From NCBI GenBank assembly GCA_018712555.1, contig DVGT01000016.1:1-64000 (forward strand): a stretch of DNA of 64,000 nt. Direction: 5' to 3'. This document shows, one piece after another, positions 21,586 through 30,388 of this stretch. A program made the position numbers and the translations under genes. Below the pieces are notes generated by a model. The model searched no databases, was not told the DNA's origin, and saw nothing but the letters and a program-made list of their open reading frames with translations. Origin of the DNA: Faecimorpha stercoravium. Lineage in GTDB: Bacteria > Bacillota > Clostridia > Lachnospirales > Bianqueaceae. The stretch's first letter is position 1. Every line of letters begins with the position of its first letter.

Positions 21586-21639
21586 GGAATCGTAGGTTGA
21601 TACCTACACATCATATTAAAAATGAAAGGAAGAAAACAA

Positions 21640-21948
21640 ATGTCTGCTATTCGCATTACTAAAAACAATTTTGAGTCGGAAATCAAGAACTATAATGGAA
21701 AGATTTTGCTGGACTTCTGGGCCTCCTGGTGCGGTCCCTGTCGCATGGTTTCTCCATTGATCGATGAAATCGCAAACGAGAATACCCATATCAAAGTCGG
21801 CAAAATCAACGTAGATGAGGAGCCCGAACTCGCTTCCGCCTTCTCTGTCATGAGTATCCCAACACTCGCGGTTATAGACCAGGGAAGACTAATCCGCCAG
21901 CAGGCTGGTGCCAGGCCCAAAGAGGCAATTCTTGCTATGTTGGATTAA
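21640..21948 (+). CDS. trxA: Thioredoxin
   Basis: This 102-residue cytoplasmic thiol-disulphide oxidoreductase has the classic WASWCGPC active site and the cis-proline in SIPTLAV. The ATG at 21640 (MSAIRITK) is behind AAAGGAAG; an in-frame ATG at 21622 is too close to the start of transcription. The gene converges on the Crp/Fnr gene with a 4-bp overlap of the two coding ends. Confidence 0.95.
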   Translation: MSAIRITKNNFESEIKNYNGKILLDFWASWCGPCRMVSPLIDEIANENTHIKVGKINVDEEPELASAFSVMSIPTLAVIDQGRLIRQQAGARPKEAILAMLD

Positions 21949-22634
21949 GCTGACTGTGTCAGCTTGCGCAGACGCGCTTTATCAAGGATCTCCACCCCTC
22001 CCCGCAGGATACGAACCAAGCCCTCACTAGCAAAGTATTTTAGCATTCTGGATACAACTTCTCTCGCGGACCCAATGCTGCGAGCAATCTCTTCCTGTGT
22101 CATGTACAATGTATCTGTCGCCCTTTGTGCCACTTCATCCATCAAAAAAATGGCAAGTCGCTGATCAAATCGTAAAAATAGAATCTGCTGCATAGCCCAC
22201 ATGACATCAGAAAAACGTTCTGCTGCTGTTTTCAGCAAATAATTCTCCACCTCTAAATGCTGTTTGGATAGACTCGCTACAAAACCAGCCGGCACAATGC
22301 ATACCTGGCAGTCCGTCTGCGCATCCACAAATACGTCGAACGTAATGCTCTCGAGAACACAGGATGCCGAAAGCAAGCATATATCTCCGGGGTACAAACG
22401 ATATAATGTAATCTCTTTCCCCTCTTCGGACATCATATATACCCGCACGATGCCCTGTTCTATCAAAATCAACCCTGTACACTCTCCATCAGCCCCATGC
22501 AGATTTTCATTTTTCTGAAAGCGCGCACGTTTGGCATGTATCGCCAATTGTTCGCGCTCTTCTTTTTTCAGTACCGATATAAAAGGAAAGAACTGTTCCC
22601 ACTCTACTTTTCCAGCCTCTTCACTCCACTGCAT
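21945..22634 (-). CDS. Crp/Fnr-family transcriptional regulator
   Basis: The 229-residue protein has a cyclic-nucleotide-binding-like N-terminal domain (LILIEQGIVRVYMMSEEGKEITLYRL) and a C-terminal winged helix (MTQEEIARSIGSAREVVSRML). R191, E192 and R196 match the Crp residues that contact TGTGA. Five cysteines (52, 86, 92, 109, 112) could hold a redox cofactor, but no standard Fnr cluster pattern is visible. The ligand is unknown. Promoter TTTACA-17-TATAAT lies at 22707-22735 on minus. Confidence 0.9.
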   Translation of the reverse strand: MQWSEEAGKVEWEQFFPFISVLKKEEREQLAIHAKRARFQKNENLHGADGECTGLILIEQGIVRVYMMSEEGKEITLYRLYPGDICLLSASCVLESITFDVFVDAQTDCQVCIVPAGFVASLSKQHLEVENYLLKTAAERFSDVMWAMQQILFLRFDQRLAIFLMDEVAQRATDTLYMTQEEIARSIGSAREVVSRMLKYFASEGLVRILRGGVEILDKARLRKLTQSA

Positions 22635-22683
22635 GGTATCCCTCCTTACGACCTTCTCTTCCTTATTCTATGAATCATGCTGT

Positions 22684-22699
22684 GCTCTTAACTAAGAGC
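22684..22699. promoter_or_regulatory. Palindrome at the start of the crp/fnr transcript
   Basis: GCTCTTA and TAAGAGC form a perfect 7-bp inverted repeat with a 2-bp centre, just downstream of the -10 of the crp/fnr promoter. It may be an operator for feedback control or simply an RNA hairpin. Confidence 0.4.
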
Positions 22700-22706
22700 A
22701 TGTCTC

Positions 22707-22735
22707 ATTATACCAAAAATACGTTCGCCTGTAAA
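22707..22735 (-). promoter_or_regulatory. crp/fnr gene promoter
   Basis: TTTACA and TATAAT are separated by 17 bp on the minus strand. It is back to back with the DUF1848 promoter, about 55 bp away. Confidence 0.8.
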
Positions 22736-22759
22736 GGGGTTTTTCAAAAGTTTTCGCCC

Positions 22760-22787
22760 GAAAATGCGAATATTTGTTCGCATTTTC
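22760..22787. promoter_or_regulatory. LexA (SOS)-like box within an 11-bp inverted repeat
   Basis: The arms GAAAATGCGAA and TTCGCATTTTC flank a 6-bp centre. The core CGAAT-ATTT-GTTCG at 22767-22780 resembles the Bacillota LexA/DinR box CGAAC-N4-GTTCG. It ends 2 bp before the -35 of the DUF1848 promoter. A second, GC-rich palindrome (TTTTCG-CC-CGAAAA) overlaps its left edge at 22751-22764. Confidence 0.6.
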
Positions 22788-22789
22788 TA

Positions 22790-22818
22790 TTGACATTCGT
22801 CTTCTGCTCTGTTATAAT
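22790..22818 (+). promoter_or_regulatory. DUF1848 gene promoter
   Basis: TTGACA and TATAAT are both perfect and separated by 17 bp. A promoter this strong is usually repressed, which fits the palindrome directly upstream. Confidence 0.9.
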
Positions 22819-22855
22819 AGATCCCAGATCCCCCAAATACCAGGAGGCGAGATTC

Positions 22856-23794
22856 ATGATTATCAGCGCTAGCCGCAGAACCGACATTCCTTCCTATTAT
22901 TTTGAATGGTTTCTCCACCGTATCCACGACGGATATGTCTACGTCCGCAATCCCATGCGTTTTTATCAGGTCAGTGTTGTCTCCTTATCACCGGATCTGA
23001 TAGACGGAATTGTATTCTGGACCAAGAATCCCGCCCCAGCACTTCCCATGCTCTCATCTCTTCAGGATTATGTCTATTATTTTCAGTTTACACTGAACCC
23101 CTATGGTCCTCCCATCGAGACAAATCTTCCCCCTCTTGCCTCCCGCATCCATACCTTTCAGCAGCTCTCTTCTACTCTCGGTCCTCAACATGTAGTCTGG
23201 CGTTACGACCCCATATTGATGGGACCACAATATACGATCGATTACCATATTCACGCCTTTCATCAGCTTGCGGAACAGCTGCATGCATACACGGACATGT
23301 GTACAATCAGCTTCTTAGATATGTACCGCAACATTCAGAAGCGCATGGCGGCCCACCAGCTTCGTTCCCCTTCTCATGAAGAAATACTGATACTAGCAGA
23401 AGCCTTCAGCCATACTGCCGCAAAGTTTGGGCTGCAACTCAATACTTGTGCTGAAGATATAGATCTTCATTCCTTCTATATTTCCCATGCCAGCTGTATC
23501 GATTCGCAACGTCTGGAGCGTCTTGGGCAGTATTCTTTATCTGTAAAAGCCGATGTCAATCAAAGAACCGGATGCCGATGTGCTGCCAGCATAGATATCG
23601 GCGCTTACCACTCCTGTAAAAATGGATGTATATATTGTTATGCAAATCATAATACTGCGCTTGTCCAGGACAGTTTTTGTCAGCATCATGTGGATTCTCC
23701 TCTCCTTTATGGAACGCTCTCACCCCAGGATACCCTGATTCCTCGAAAAATGTGCTCTTGCAAACGCCCTTTGCAGCTTCAGATCTCAGAATAA
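22856..23794 (+). CDS. DUF1848 family, radical-SAM-like protein
   Basis: The 312-residue protein starts MIISASRRTDIPSYY, the DUF1848 hallmark. It carries a CxxxCxxC motif (C254, C258, C261) plus C240/C242 near the C-terminus. Radical SAM enzymes use the same spacing to bind a 4Fe-4S cluster, usually near the N-terminus. The reaction is unknown. The ATG at 22856 has an AGGAGG site at good distance. The LexA-like box upstream suggests DNA damage induction; the family is sometimes compared with spore photoproduct lyase, but a repair role is inference. Confidence 0.85.
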   Translation: MIISASRRTDIPSYYFEWFLHRIHDGYVYVRNPMRFYQVSVVSLSPDLIDGIVFWTKNPAPALPMLSSLQDYVYYFQFTLNPYGPPIETNLPPLASRIHTFQQLSSTLGPQHVVWRYDPILMGPQYTIDYHIHAFHQLAEQLHAYTDMCTISFLDMYRNIQKRMAAHQLRSPSHEEILILAEAFSHTAAKFGLQLNTCAEDIDLHSFYISHASCIDSQRLERLGQYSLSVKADVNQRTGCRCAASIDIGAYHSCKNGCIYCYANHNTALVQDSFCQHHVDSPLLYGTLSPQDTLIPRKMCSCKRPLQLQISE

Positions 23795-23842
23795 ATCGTC
23801 TCTCTCTTCTCCACTCAGGTACAGCATCCCATGGTTAGCGCC

Positions 23843-23871
23843 TTGCAATCTCCCATATTTTGTGTTATAAT
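23843..23871 (+). promoter_or_regulatory. Citrate synthase promoter
   Basis: TTGCAA and TATAAT are separated by 17 bp, about 40 bp before the start codon. The alpha-galactosidase and BI-1 genes downstream have no clear promoter and probably depend on it. Confidence 0.8.
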
Positions 23872-23911
23872 GAGAAATATATCCAATTTTATAACAGAAA
23901 GGAGAATTATT

Positions 23912-25279
23912 ATGGATAATAATACCATACTGACCGTTACCCCCAAGATTGAGGAACTATCTTCTCTTTGTCTGGAGAATAGTAAAATCGATCCCGAACT
24001 GTATACAAAGTATAACGTGCAGAGAGGATTGAGAGATCTGCAGGGGCGGGGCGTACTTGCTGGCTTAACCAATATCTCTAATATCATCTCCTCCGTAGAA
24101 AAAGACGGAAAGATGGTTCCTTGCGACGGCGTACTGCTCTATCGCGGTATCGACGTTAGAGATATCGTTAAAGGTTTTATCAAAGAAGACCGTCTTGGTT
24201 TTGAGGAAACGGCCTACCTCCTTCTGTTTGGTCGTCTTCCCTCCGCCGCAGAACTTCAAGACTTCTGTACTCTTTTAGGAAAGGGCAGAACATTGCCTAC
24301 AAACTTTGTTCGCGACGTTGTCATGAAGGCTCCGACACGTGACATGATGAATACACTGGCACGTGGTGTTCTGACACTGGCTTCCTATGATGATGCAGCG
24401 AATGACTTGAGTCTCCCCAATGTTCTGAGACAGTGTCTGATGCTGATCGCTGTATTTCCTCTGTTGTCCGTCTATTCCTATCATGCTTATAATCACTATG
24501 AATGTGGCAACAGCATGTATATTCATTTTCCAGATGAAACACTTTCCACAGCCGAAAATCTACTGCGCTTGCTGCGGCCCGATATGAAGTACACCAAGTT
24601 GGAGGCTCGGGTTCTCGACCTTGCTCTGGTTCTCCATATGGAACATGGCGGCGGCAATAATTCCAGTTTTACCACCCATGTAGTGACTTCCTCTGGTACA
24701 GACACTTACTCTACGATTGCTGCAGCGCTTGCTTCTCTGAAAGGCCCCAAGCATGGCGGAGCCAATATTAAAGTCATGGAAATGTTCGCCGATCTGAAAG
24801 AACATGTCTCAGACTGGAAGGATGAGGATGCGGTCAGAGACTATCTTCTCAAATTATTGCACAAGGAAGCTTTTGACAAGAAAGGACTCATCTATGGCAT
24901 GGGACACGCTGTGTATTCTTTGTCTGATCCTCGTGCGATCATGCTGCGTTCCTTTGTAGATGATCTTGCCAAGGAAAAAGGCTTAGAAGAAGAAACCCAG
25001 TTATACCACCTTGTAGAACGGCTTGGTCCTGAAGTGATTACGCAGGAACGCCGTATTTATAAAGGAGTGAGTGCGAATGTCGATTTCTACAGTGGCCTGG
25101 TATATTCCATGTTAGACCTTCCTCTGGAACTATATACTCCCATGTTCGCTATCGCACGTATTGTGGGTTGGAGCGCGCATCGCTTGGAAGAATTGATCAA
25201 TACCGATAAGATCATTCGTCCTGCCTATCGCAGTGTGTTAGACAGCGCTCCCTATATTCCCATGTCAGAGCGTTCTTAA
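23912..25279 (+). CDS. gltA: Citrate synthase
   Basis: The enzyme condenses oxaloacetate and acetyl-CoA to citrate. The 455-residue product contains the family's catalytic regions: the histidine of MEHGGGNNSSF, the LKGPKHGGAN loop, the histidine of GMGHAVY, and the aspartate of ANVDFYSG. The start MDNNTIL is behind AAAGGAGAA. The neighbours carry no other TCA-cycle gene, so citrate here may feed glutamate synthesis; this is inference. Confidence 0.93.
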   Translation: MDNNTILTVTPKIEELSSLCLENSKIDPELYTKYNVQRGLRDLQGRGVLAGLTNISNIISSVEKDGKMVPCDGVLLYRGIDVRDIVKGFIKEDRLGFEETAYLLLFGRLPSAAELQDFCTLLGKGRTLPTNFVRDVVMKAPTRDMMNTLARGVLTLASYDDAANDLSLPNVLRQCLMLIAVFPLLSVYSYHAYNHYECGNSMYIHFPDETLSTAENLLRLLRPDMKYTKLEARVLDLALVLHMEHGGGNNSSFTTHVVTSSGTDTYSTIAAALASLKGPKHGGANIKVMEMFADLKEHVSDWKDEDAVRDYLLKLLHKEAFDKKGLIYGMGHAVYSLSDPRAIMLRSFVDDLAKEKGLEEETQLYHLVERLGPEVITQERRIYKGVSANVDFYSGLVYSMLDLPLELYTPMFAIARIVGWSAHRLEELINTDKIIRPAYRSVLDSAPYIPMSERS

Positions 25280-25308
25280 CCTATTCATTCTCTATCGAGG
25301 ATCCTGTC

Positions 25309-27519
25309 ATGCCATCCTACAGTATATCCAATGTCTCTTTCTCATTTCAATCTGCCATTCATTTCAACGGACACGTGGTTTTTCCCCATTTTATCTTTTC
25401 ATCAAACGAACCGAATGGGGTTCAAATTTACCGTGCTGCATTGGATGGTGGAGAACTGGTTCAAAGAATATATACAATGGACGAAGGTATAGAACTTGAA
25501 CTTGCCTTCCATAATACATCCGCCATTTCATTACGGATTGAACGCCTGGTTTTACTTCATACAGAAGATCTCCGACTCGGAGATCTTCCCAGCACAGAAT
25601 GGTTCGTTTTCCGCCAAGGCCGAATGAAAAACGAGCTGCCTGCTGTATGTCGGCTGGGCGACCAAGGCGAATGTTTTCAAGACGCCTGTACTTCCCTGCG
25701 GGAAAGTGGAGATGGAACAGAAGCATTATCGGAAAAACCCACGTTAATTAGTGACAGCATGACACTGATTCACGGCGGTAATTCCTTGCTCCTTACCTTC
25801 GAGACCGGAGACCGACTGTTTACTGAGACTATCTTAGAGCTCACCGCCTCTCATGATTTCCATTCTCTGGAATGTGCCTGTCCGGTCTACGCAGAAGTCT
25901 TGCCCGGTCAAACCCTGGTGAGCGAGCGTCTTCGCGTCTCCGTAGTCTCAGATCCTCAAAAGGCTATTGATGCATATGCCCATCGAAAAGCAGATCGATA
26001 TCACGCTCGCAAGTCCGCGCACGTTCCTTCCGTATACTGCACATGGTATTATTACGGCCTCACCGTCAGCGAGGCCGACGTCTTAGAAAACCTAACTGCC
26101 ATTCAGGAACGCCAGATTCCCTTTGAAGTCTTCCAAGTGGATGAGGGTTGGGAACAATGCCTCGGCGATTGGCTGTCTAATGCTCGCTTCCCCTCGGGAA
26201 TGCAGGAGATTGCCCACAAGATCCAGGAAGCCGGTATGATACCTGGCATCTGGACGAGTCCCTTTATCGCCCATGAAAATGCTCCCATTACATCGCTGCA
26301 TCCGGAGTGGTTCATACAGCATGCGGATGGTTCCTGGTGTCTTTTTCCCATGAATGGTACAGTATATCGGGTATTAGATATCACTCGTCCCGCTGCGGTA
26401 GAGTGGGCTGCTGCCCTATATACGCAGCTTAGAGAATGGGGATATCGATATCATAAATTAGACTTCACCCGTGCGGCGATTCTATATGAGGATGCTCCCC
26501 GTTTTCGCCCCGATATTCCCTTGGTGCAGGCTTATCGCCAAGCCATACTACGTATTCGGGAAGAAATGGGGCAAGATGCATACTTTCTTATGTGCGGCGG
26601 CCTGTATGACCCCCTGATCGGTATTGTAGATGCTCAGCGCACAGGGTCGGATGTACTCAGCATGTGGAGTGCAAAAGTTGGAAGTGGAGGTGGTAAGACC
26701 GCTCCCTTCACAATGAAGCAAAATCTGCTTCGTTATTGGATGCATCCCTTTTGGGATGCCGACCCTGATGCGTTGATGATTCGCCGGCAGAACACTCCAT
26801 TCCGAAATCTAAATCTCTCGCTGGGACTCTTAAACGACGACGAAGCGCGTACTTCCGTGCTGAATCAGTTTATGGGAGGCGGTCTAGCTTGTTCCACAGA
26901 GCCTATGCGGCAGATCGAAGATGACCGTCTATGGATGCTGCGTCATGTTTTGCCGGTATATCCCGGCATTCCCCATCCGCGGGATTTTCTGTCGGGAAGT
27001 CGTTATCCCGCCTGTGTAGATCTGACATATCCCGGCTATCATATGGTCTGTCTGATCAACTGGTCCGATACCGACGCAATTCCCTGTACTCTTCGTCTGA
27101 ACTATGATCTTCTGGGAGATTTTGTTCATGTTTCTGAGACCTATACAGTCTGTGATTTCTGGCATCAGTCCTATCAAGAACACGTTCCTAGAGATACCGA
27201 AATTACTTTGGGAGTTATTCCCCCTCATGGGACAGCACTCCTGAAGATTCTTCCCCAGCACGCCGCTCCTGCTGTATTGACCAGTACTGGACATTTCTCT
27301 ATGGGCGCAGAATTCTCTTGCCTGACAATCGAAGAGGAAACGCTAATCCTGGATATGGATTGGAAGTTTCCTTGCTCTGTTCGTTACGGCATTCGTCTGC
27401 CTCAGGGTTATCACCCTGTATCTTTACCTGCGGGAACCAATACCTTTGGAAATCTTTTAGAGATCTATTTAGAACGATTGGGGCATTATCATTTTCAGAT
27501 TCCTCTGAAACGAAATTAA
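25309..27519 (+). CDS. Alpha-galactosidase, GH36 family
   Basis: This enzyme hydrolyses alpha-1,6-linked galactose from oligosaccharides such as raffinose or melibiose. The 736-residue product has the N-terminal beta-supersandwich domain, a TIM barrel from about 240 to 560, and a C-terminal beta domain. The nucleophile D385 is in the YHKLDF motif and the acid/base D448 in RTGSDVLSMW. There is no signal peptide, so it acts in the cytoplasm on imported sugars. No transporter adjoins it; the sugar ABC operon at 45.8 kb is a possible but unproven partner. Confidence 0.9.
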   Translation: MPSYSISNVSFSFQSAIHFNGHVVFPHFIFSSNEPNGVQIYRAALDGGELVQRIYTMDEGIELELAFHNTSAISLRIERLVLLHTEDLRLGDLPSTEWFVFRQGRMKNELPAVCRLGDQGECFQDACTSLRESGDGTEALSEKPTLISDSMTLIHGGNSLLLTFETGDRLFTETILELTASHDFHSLECACPVYAEVLPGQTLVSERLRVSVVSDPQKAIDAYAHRKADRYHARKSAHVPSVYCTWYYYGLTVSEADVLENLTAIQERQIPFEVFQVDEGWEQCLGDWLSNARFPSGMQEIAHKIQEAGMIPGIWTSPFIAHENAPITSLHPEWFIQHADGSWCLFPMNGTVYRVLDITRPAAVEWAAALYTQLREWGYRYHKLDFTRAAILYEDAPRFRPDIPLVQAYRQAILRIREEMGQDAYFLMCGGLYDPLIGIVDAQRTGSDVLSMWSAKVGSGGGKTAPFTMKQNLLRYWMHPFWDADPDALMIRRQNTPFRNLNLSLGLLNDDEARTSVLNQFMGGGLACSTEPMRQIEDDRLWMLRHVLPVYPGIPHPRDFLSGSRYPACVDLTYPGYHMVCLINWSDTDAIPCTLRLNYDLLGDFVHVSETYTVCDFWHQSYQEHVPRDTEITLGVIPPHGTALLKILPQHAAPAVLTSTGHFSMGAEFSCLTIEEETLILDMDWKFPCSVRYGIRLPQGYHPVSLPAGTNTFGNLLEIYLERLGHYHFQIPLKRN

Positions 27520-27539
27520 AACATAAGGAGTCAATCAAT

Positions 27540-28361
27540 ATGTCTGAAACGAAAACTGCTCGTTCCTTTGCTAATCCCGTATTACAGCGATTACAGAATG
27601 CAGTCCGTCAGGAACTCACCAGTACGACCGCGACATATAGCGGTATTGCCGCCAAAACCGCATTCTTTCTTGTGATGGCTATAATCGGCGCCGCTCTTTT
27701 CATTTGCCTGCACCCTATCTGGCTCGCCAGTGGAAATGCGCTGGATATGGCAGCCGAAGGCATCATGGTACAGATTACCGTCGCCGAACTGATCATCGCC
27801 GGCATTGCTCTTCTCATCCTTTTCATATCGCCTTTTATTGCTCTCTTTAATCAACGGCTTCTGGCAGTAGTAGGAACTCTCTACTGTCTCTGTGAAGGAT
27901 ATCTTATCGCCTGGACATCCATCTTCCTCACGCCAGATATGCAGTGGATTCCCTGGTGCGCGTTAGCTCTTACAATTCTGATCGCGGCCGTTATGCTGGT
28001 CTTATATACAACCGGCATTGCTCGTGTGGGACATCGGTTCCGTTCCTTTCTGATGGTCGTGATTCTGACAACCATTTTCGGCAGCCTCCTGGTCTATGTG
28101 GGAACCTGGATCCCCGGCGTACGAAACGTACTGCTTCCCATCGTACAGGATCCTCTCACCGGCTTCGTTATGTCCCTTGTTTTTGTGATTATAGCGTCTC
28201 TGTTCCTGCTTTCCGATTTCAACATGGTGCAGATAACCGTAGAGAATGGACTACCCAAGCAGTATGAATGGACTGCCGCCTATGGCCTGGCCTATTCCCT
28301 GATCTGGCTATATTTGAAGGTGCTGGATCTGCTCTTGCGAGCGAACTCCAGAAAAAACTAA
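27540..28361 (+). CDS. Bax inhibitor-1/YccA family membrane protein
   Basis: The 273-residue protein has seven hydrophobic segments and ends with the family pattern DFNMVQ, GLPKQYEW, AAYGLAYSLIWLYLKVLDLL. BI-1/TMBIM relatives are membrane proteins proposed to conduct calcium; the role in bacteria is poorly known. The ATG at 27540 (MSETKTAR) is behind TAAGGAG, 20 bp after the alpha-galactosidase stop. An in-frame upstream extension lies inside that gene and is rejected. Confidence 0.85.
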   Translation: MSETKTARSFANPVLQRLQNAVRQELTSTTATYSGIAAKTAFFLVMAIIGAALFICLHPIWLASGNALDMAAEGIMVQITVAELIIAGIALLILFISPFIALFNQRLLAVVGTLYCLCEGYLIAWTSIFLTPDMQWIPWCALALTILIAAVMLVLYTTGIARVGHRFRSFLMVVILTTIFGSLLVYVGTWIPGVRNVLLPIVQDPLTGFVMSLVFVIIASLFLLSDFNMVQITVENGLPKQYEWTAAYGLAYSLIWLYLKVLDLLLRANSRKN

Positions 28362-28366
28362 CAGAT

Positions 28367-28618
28367 GGGGCTGTTGCAAAATACCTACTCTGGTCTCACC
28401 ATTGATACAGAATGAAAGAGTATGATCTCCTAAGGAGTTCCGTGAATGCACGGACTCCTTTTTCGTTTCCAGGACCTTCCATAAAGCTGAGAAACCCCGG
28501 GTTTTTCTCATTAGTCCAGCTGAGAAATTGTTACATCGCTCCAAGACTCATGAGAAATCCGGAGTTTTCTCATGAGTCCAACTGAGAGATGATTACTCAT
28601 CTATTTTGCAACAGCCCC
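28367..28618. mobile_element. 252-bp MITE-like element with 16-bp perfect terminal inverted repeats
   Basis: GGGGCTGTTGCAAAAT at the left end is repeated exactly in inverted orientation at 28603-28618. Inside are a terminator hairpin and two palindromic units (28484-28541, 28544-28600) related to those at 137-260. There is no coding sequence. I see no clear target-site duplication. It fills the gap between two convergent genes. Confidence 0.8.
28432..28465 (+). terminator. Terminator inside the repeat element
   Basis: AAGGAGTTCCGTG pairs with CACGGACTCCTT, followed by TTTCG. It terminates the gltA/alpha-galactosidase/BI-1 unit. Confidence 0.85.
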
Positions 28619-28624
28619 TTTTGA

Positions 28625-30388
28625 TTATACTCGAAACTGATATTGATACAAGGATGCATATAGTCCCTGCTTCTCCAGGAGCTCATCATGTGTGCCTCGT
28701 TCCTCAACACCATCTCTTGTCAACACGATAATCTCGTCTGCATTTTTGATAGTCGAGAGACGATGCGCCACTACAATACAAGTCCTGCCCTTTGACAATT
28801 CTTCCAGAGATTCCTGAATCAACATCTCTGTTGCATTATCCAGCGCAGAAGTCGCTTCATCCAAAATGAGAATCGCAGGATCTTTGAGGAATACGCGAGC
28901 AATCGAGATTCGTTGTTTCTGTCCTCCCGAGAGTTTCACTCCTCTCTCCCCTACCTGAGTATCATATCCATTCTCCATGGTGAGGATATATTCATGTATA
29001 TTGGCCTTCTTAGCAGCCTCTATAATCTCCTCATCCGTGGCGTCCAATTTTCCATATGCGATATTTTCTCGAATCGTTCCATTGAACAAAAAGACATCCT
29101 GCGCTACCATACCAATATTGCGCCGCAGATCATACCGTGACATGTCTCGAATATCCATGCCATCTATGGTGATTTTCCCCTCGTTCAATTCATAAAACCT
29201 GGGTATCAAATGACAAAGTGTTGTTTTTCCTGCTCCAGAGGGGCCCACCAACGCAACGGTCTTTCCTTGATCGATCTGTAAACTCATGTTTTGAATCACA
29301 CGGCTTTCCTGATCGGCGTCATCGGAATTTTGATAACGAAATCCCACATGATCAAAACAGATATTACCTTCCAGTGTACCCACTGGCAACGGATTCTCCG
29401 GCTCACTTTCCTCCGCTACCTGCATGATCTCCTGGAAGCGTACAAAACCCGTGAGTCCATTCTGAATTTGTTCAAAAATGTTGACCAGACGCTGAATCGG
29501 CTTCAAAAACATGCTGATATAAAGCAAATATGCCGCGAACTCGCCTGTATCGATCCATCCATAGAAGAAAAATAATCCGCCAGCCACTAGAACCACTAAA
29601 TACAGCAAATCCTGAAGAAGTCCCATCCCGGAAAAAAACTTTCCCATGACTTTATAAGACTTTCCTCTGGCCTGTTTATAGCGTTCATTCGCCACATCAA
29701 ACTTTTCATTCTCATATTGCTCTGTTGTATACGCCTTTGAGACACGAATTCCTGCAATCGCAGTCTCTACATTCGCATTGACTTCCGCAATCTCTTCTCT
29801 GGCTTTACGCGATGTATCCTGCAGTTCCTTGCGCAGGATAACCGCGAAGATCACAATCAGCGGAATGAAAACAAAAATAATACAAGTCAGCCACAAATTG
29901 ATTCCGGATAGCATGATAAATGAGCCGATCAACATGACAATCGAGAGAAATAGATCTTCCGGTCCATGATGTGCCAACTCTGAGATATCCATCAAATCAT
30001 TGATCATTCTGGACATGATCGTTCCCGTCTTCGTCTCATCAAAATAGGAGAAGGGCAGCTTTTGCAGATGTCTGAATATGTCTCTGCGCATATCTCCCTG
30101 AATCCGTACCCCTACCACATGGCCCCAATACTGTATGAAGTAGTTCAGCCCGGCCTTCAGGACATAAATTCCCAGGAGAACCGCAGCCCAGATCAGAAGC
30201 ATCCGCAGATTTTGATTCGGAACATAATCATTGATAATGTCCTTCGCAATCATCGGATAAAACAGATCGCATAACGCCACAATAAAGGCACAGAACATAT
30301 CCGTAAAAAACAGAACACGATGCGGCTTATAATATGAAGCGAATTCTTTTATAAAATGGAATCCTTCTTTCTTCTGTTCTCTTCTCAT
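28625..30388 (-). CDS. ABC exporter, fused membrane and ATPase domains
   Basis: This 587-residue half-transporter of the MsbA/LmrA type works as a dimer. Six membrane helices occupy about 20-310. The ATPase carries Walker A LVGPSGAGKTTL, signature LSGGQKQR, Walker B ILILDEATSALD and the switch histidine VAHRLST. It is the last gene of the rmuC operon and overlaps the transglutaminase gene upstream by 4 bp. The substrate is unknown. Confidence 0.93.
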   Translation of the reverse strand: MRREQKKEGFHFIKEFASYYKPHRVLFFTDMFCAFIVALCDLFYPMIAKDIINDYVPNQNLRMLLIWAAVLLGIYVLKAGLNYFIQYWGHVVGVRIQGDMRRDIFRHLQKLPFSYFDETKTGTIMSRMINDLMDISELAHHGPEDLFLSIVMLIGSFIMLSGINLWLTCIIFVFIPLIVIFAVILRKELQDTSRKAREEIAEVNANVETAIAGIRVSKAYTTEQYENEKFDVANERYKQARGKSYKVMGKFFSGMGLLQDLLYLVVLVAGGLFFFYGWIDTGEFAAYLLYISMFLKPIQRLVNIFEQIQNGLTGFVRFQEIMQVAEESEPENPLPVGTLEGNICFDHVGFRYQNSDDADQESRVIQNMSLQIDQGKTVALVGPSGAGKTTLCHLIPRFYELNEGKITIDGMDIRDMSRYDLRRNIGMVAQDVFLFNGTIRENIAYGKLDATDEEIIEAAKKANIHEYILTMENGYDTQVGERGVKLSGGQKQRISIARVFLKDPAILILDEATSALDNATEMLIQESLEELSKGRTCIVVAHRLSTIKNADEIIVLTRDGVEERGTHDELLEKQGLYASLYQYQFRV

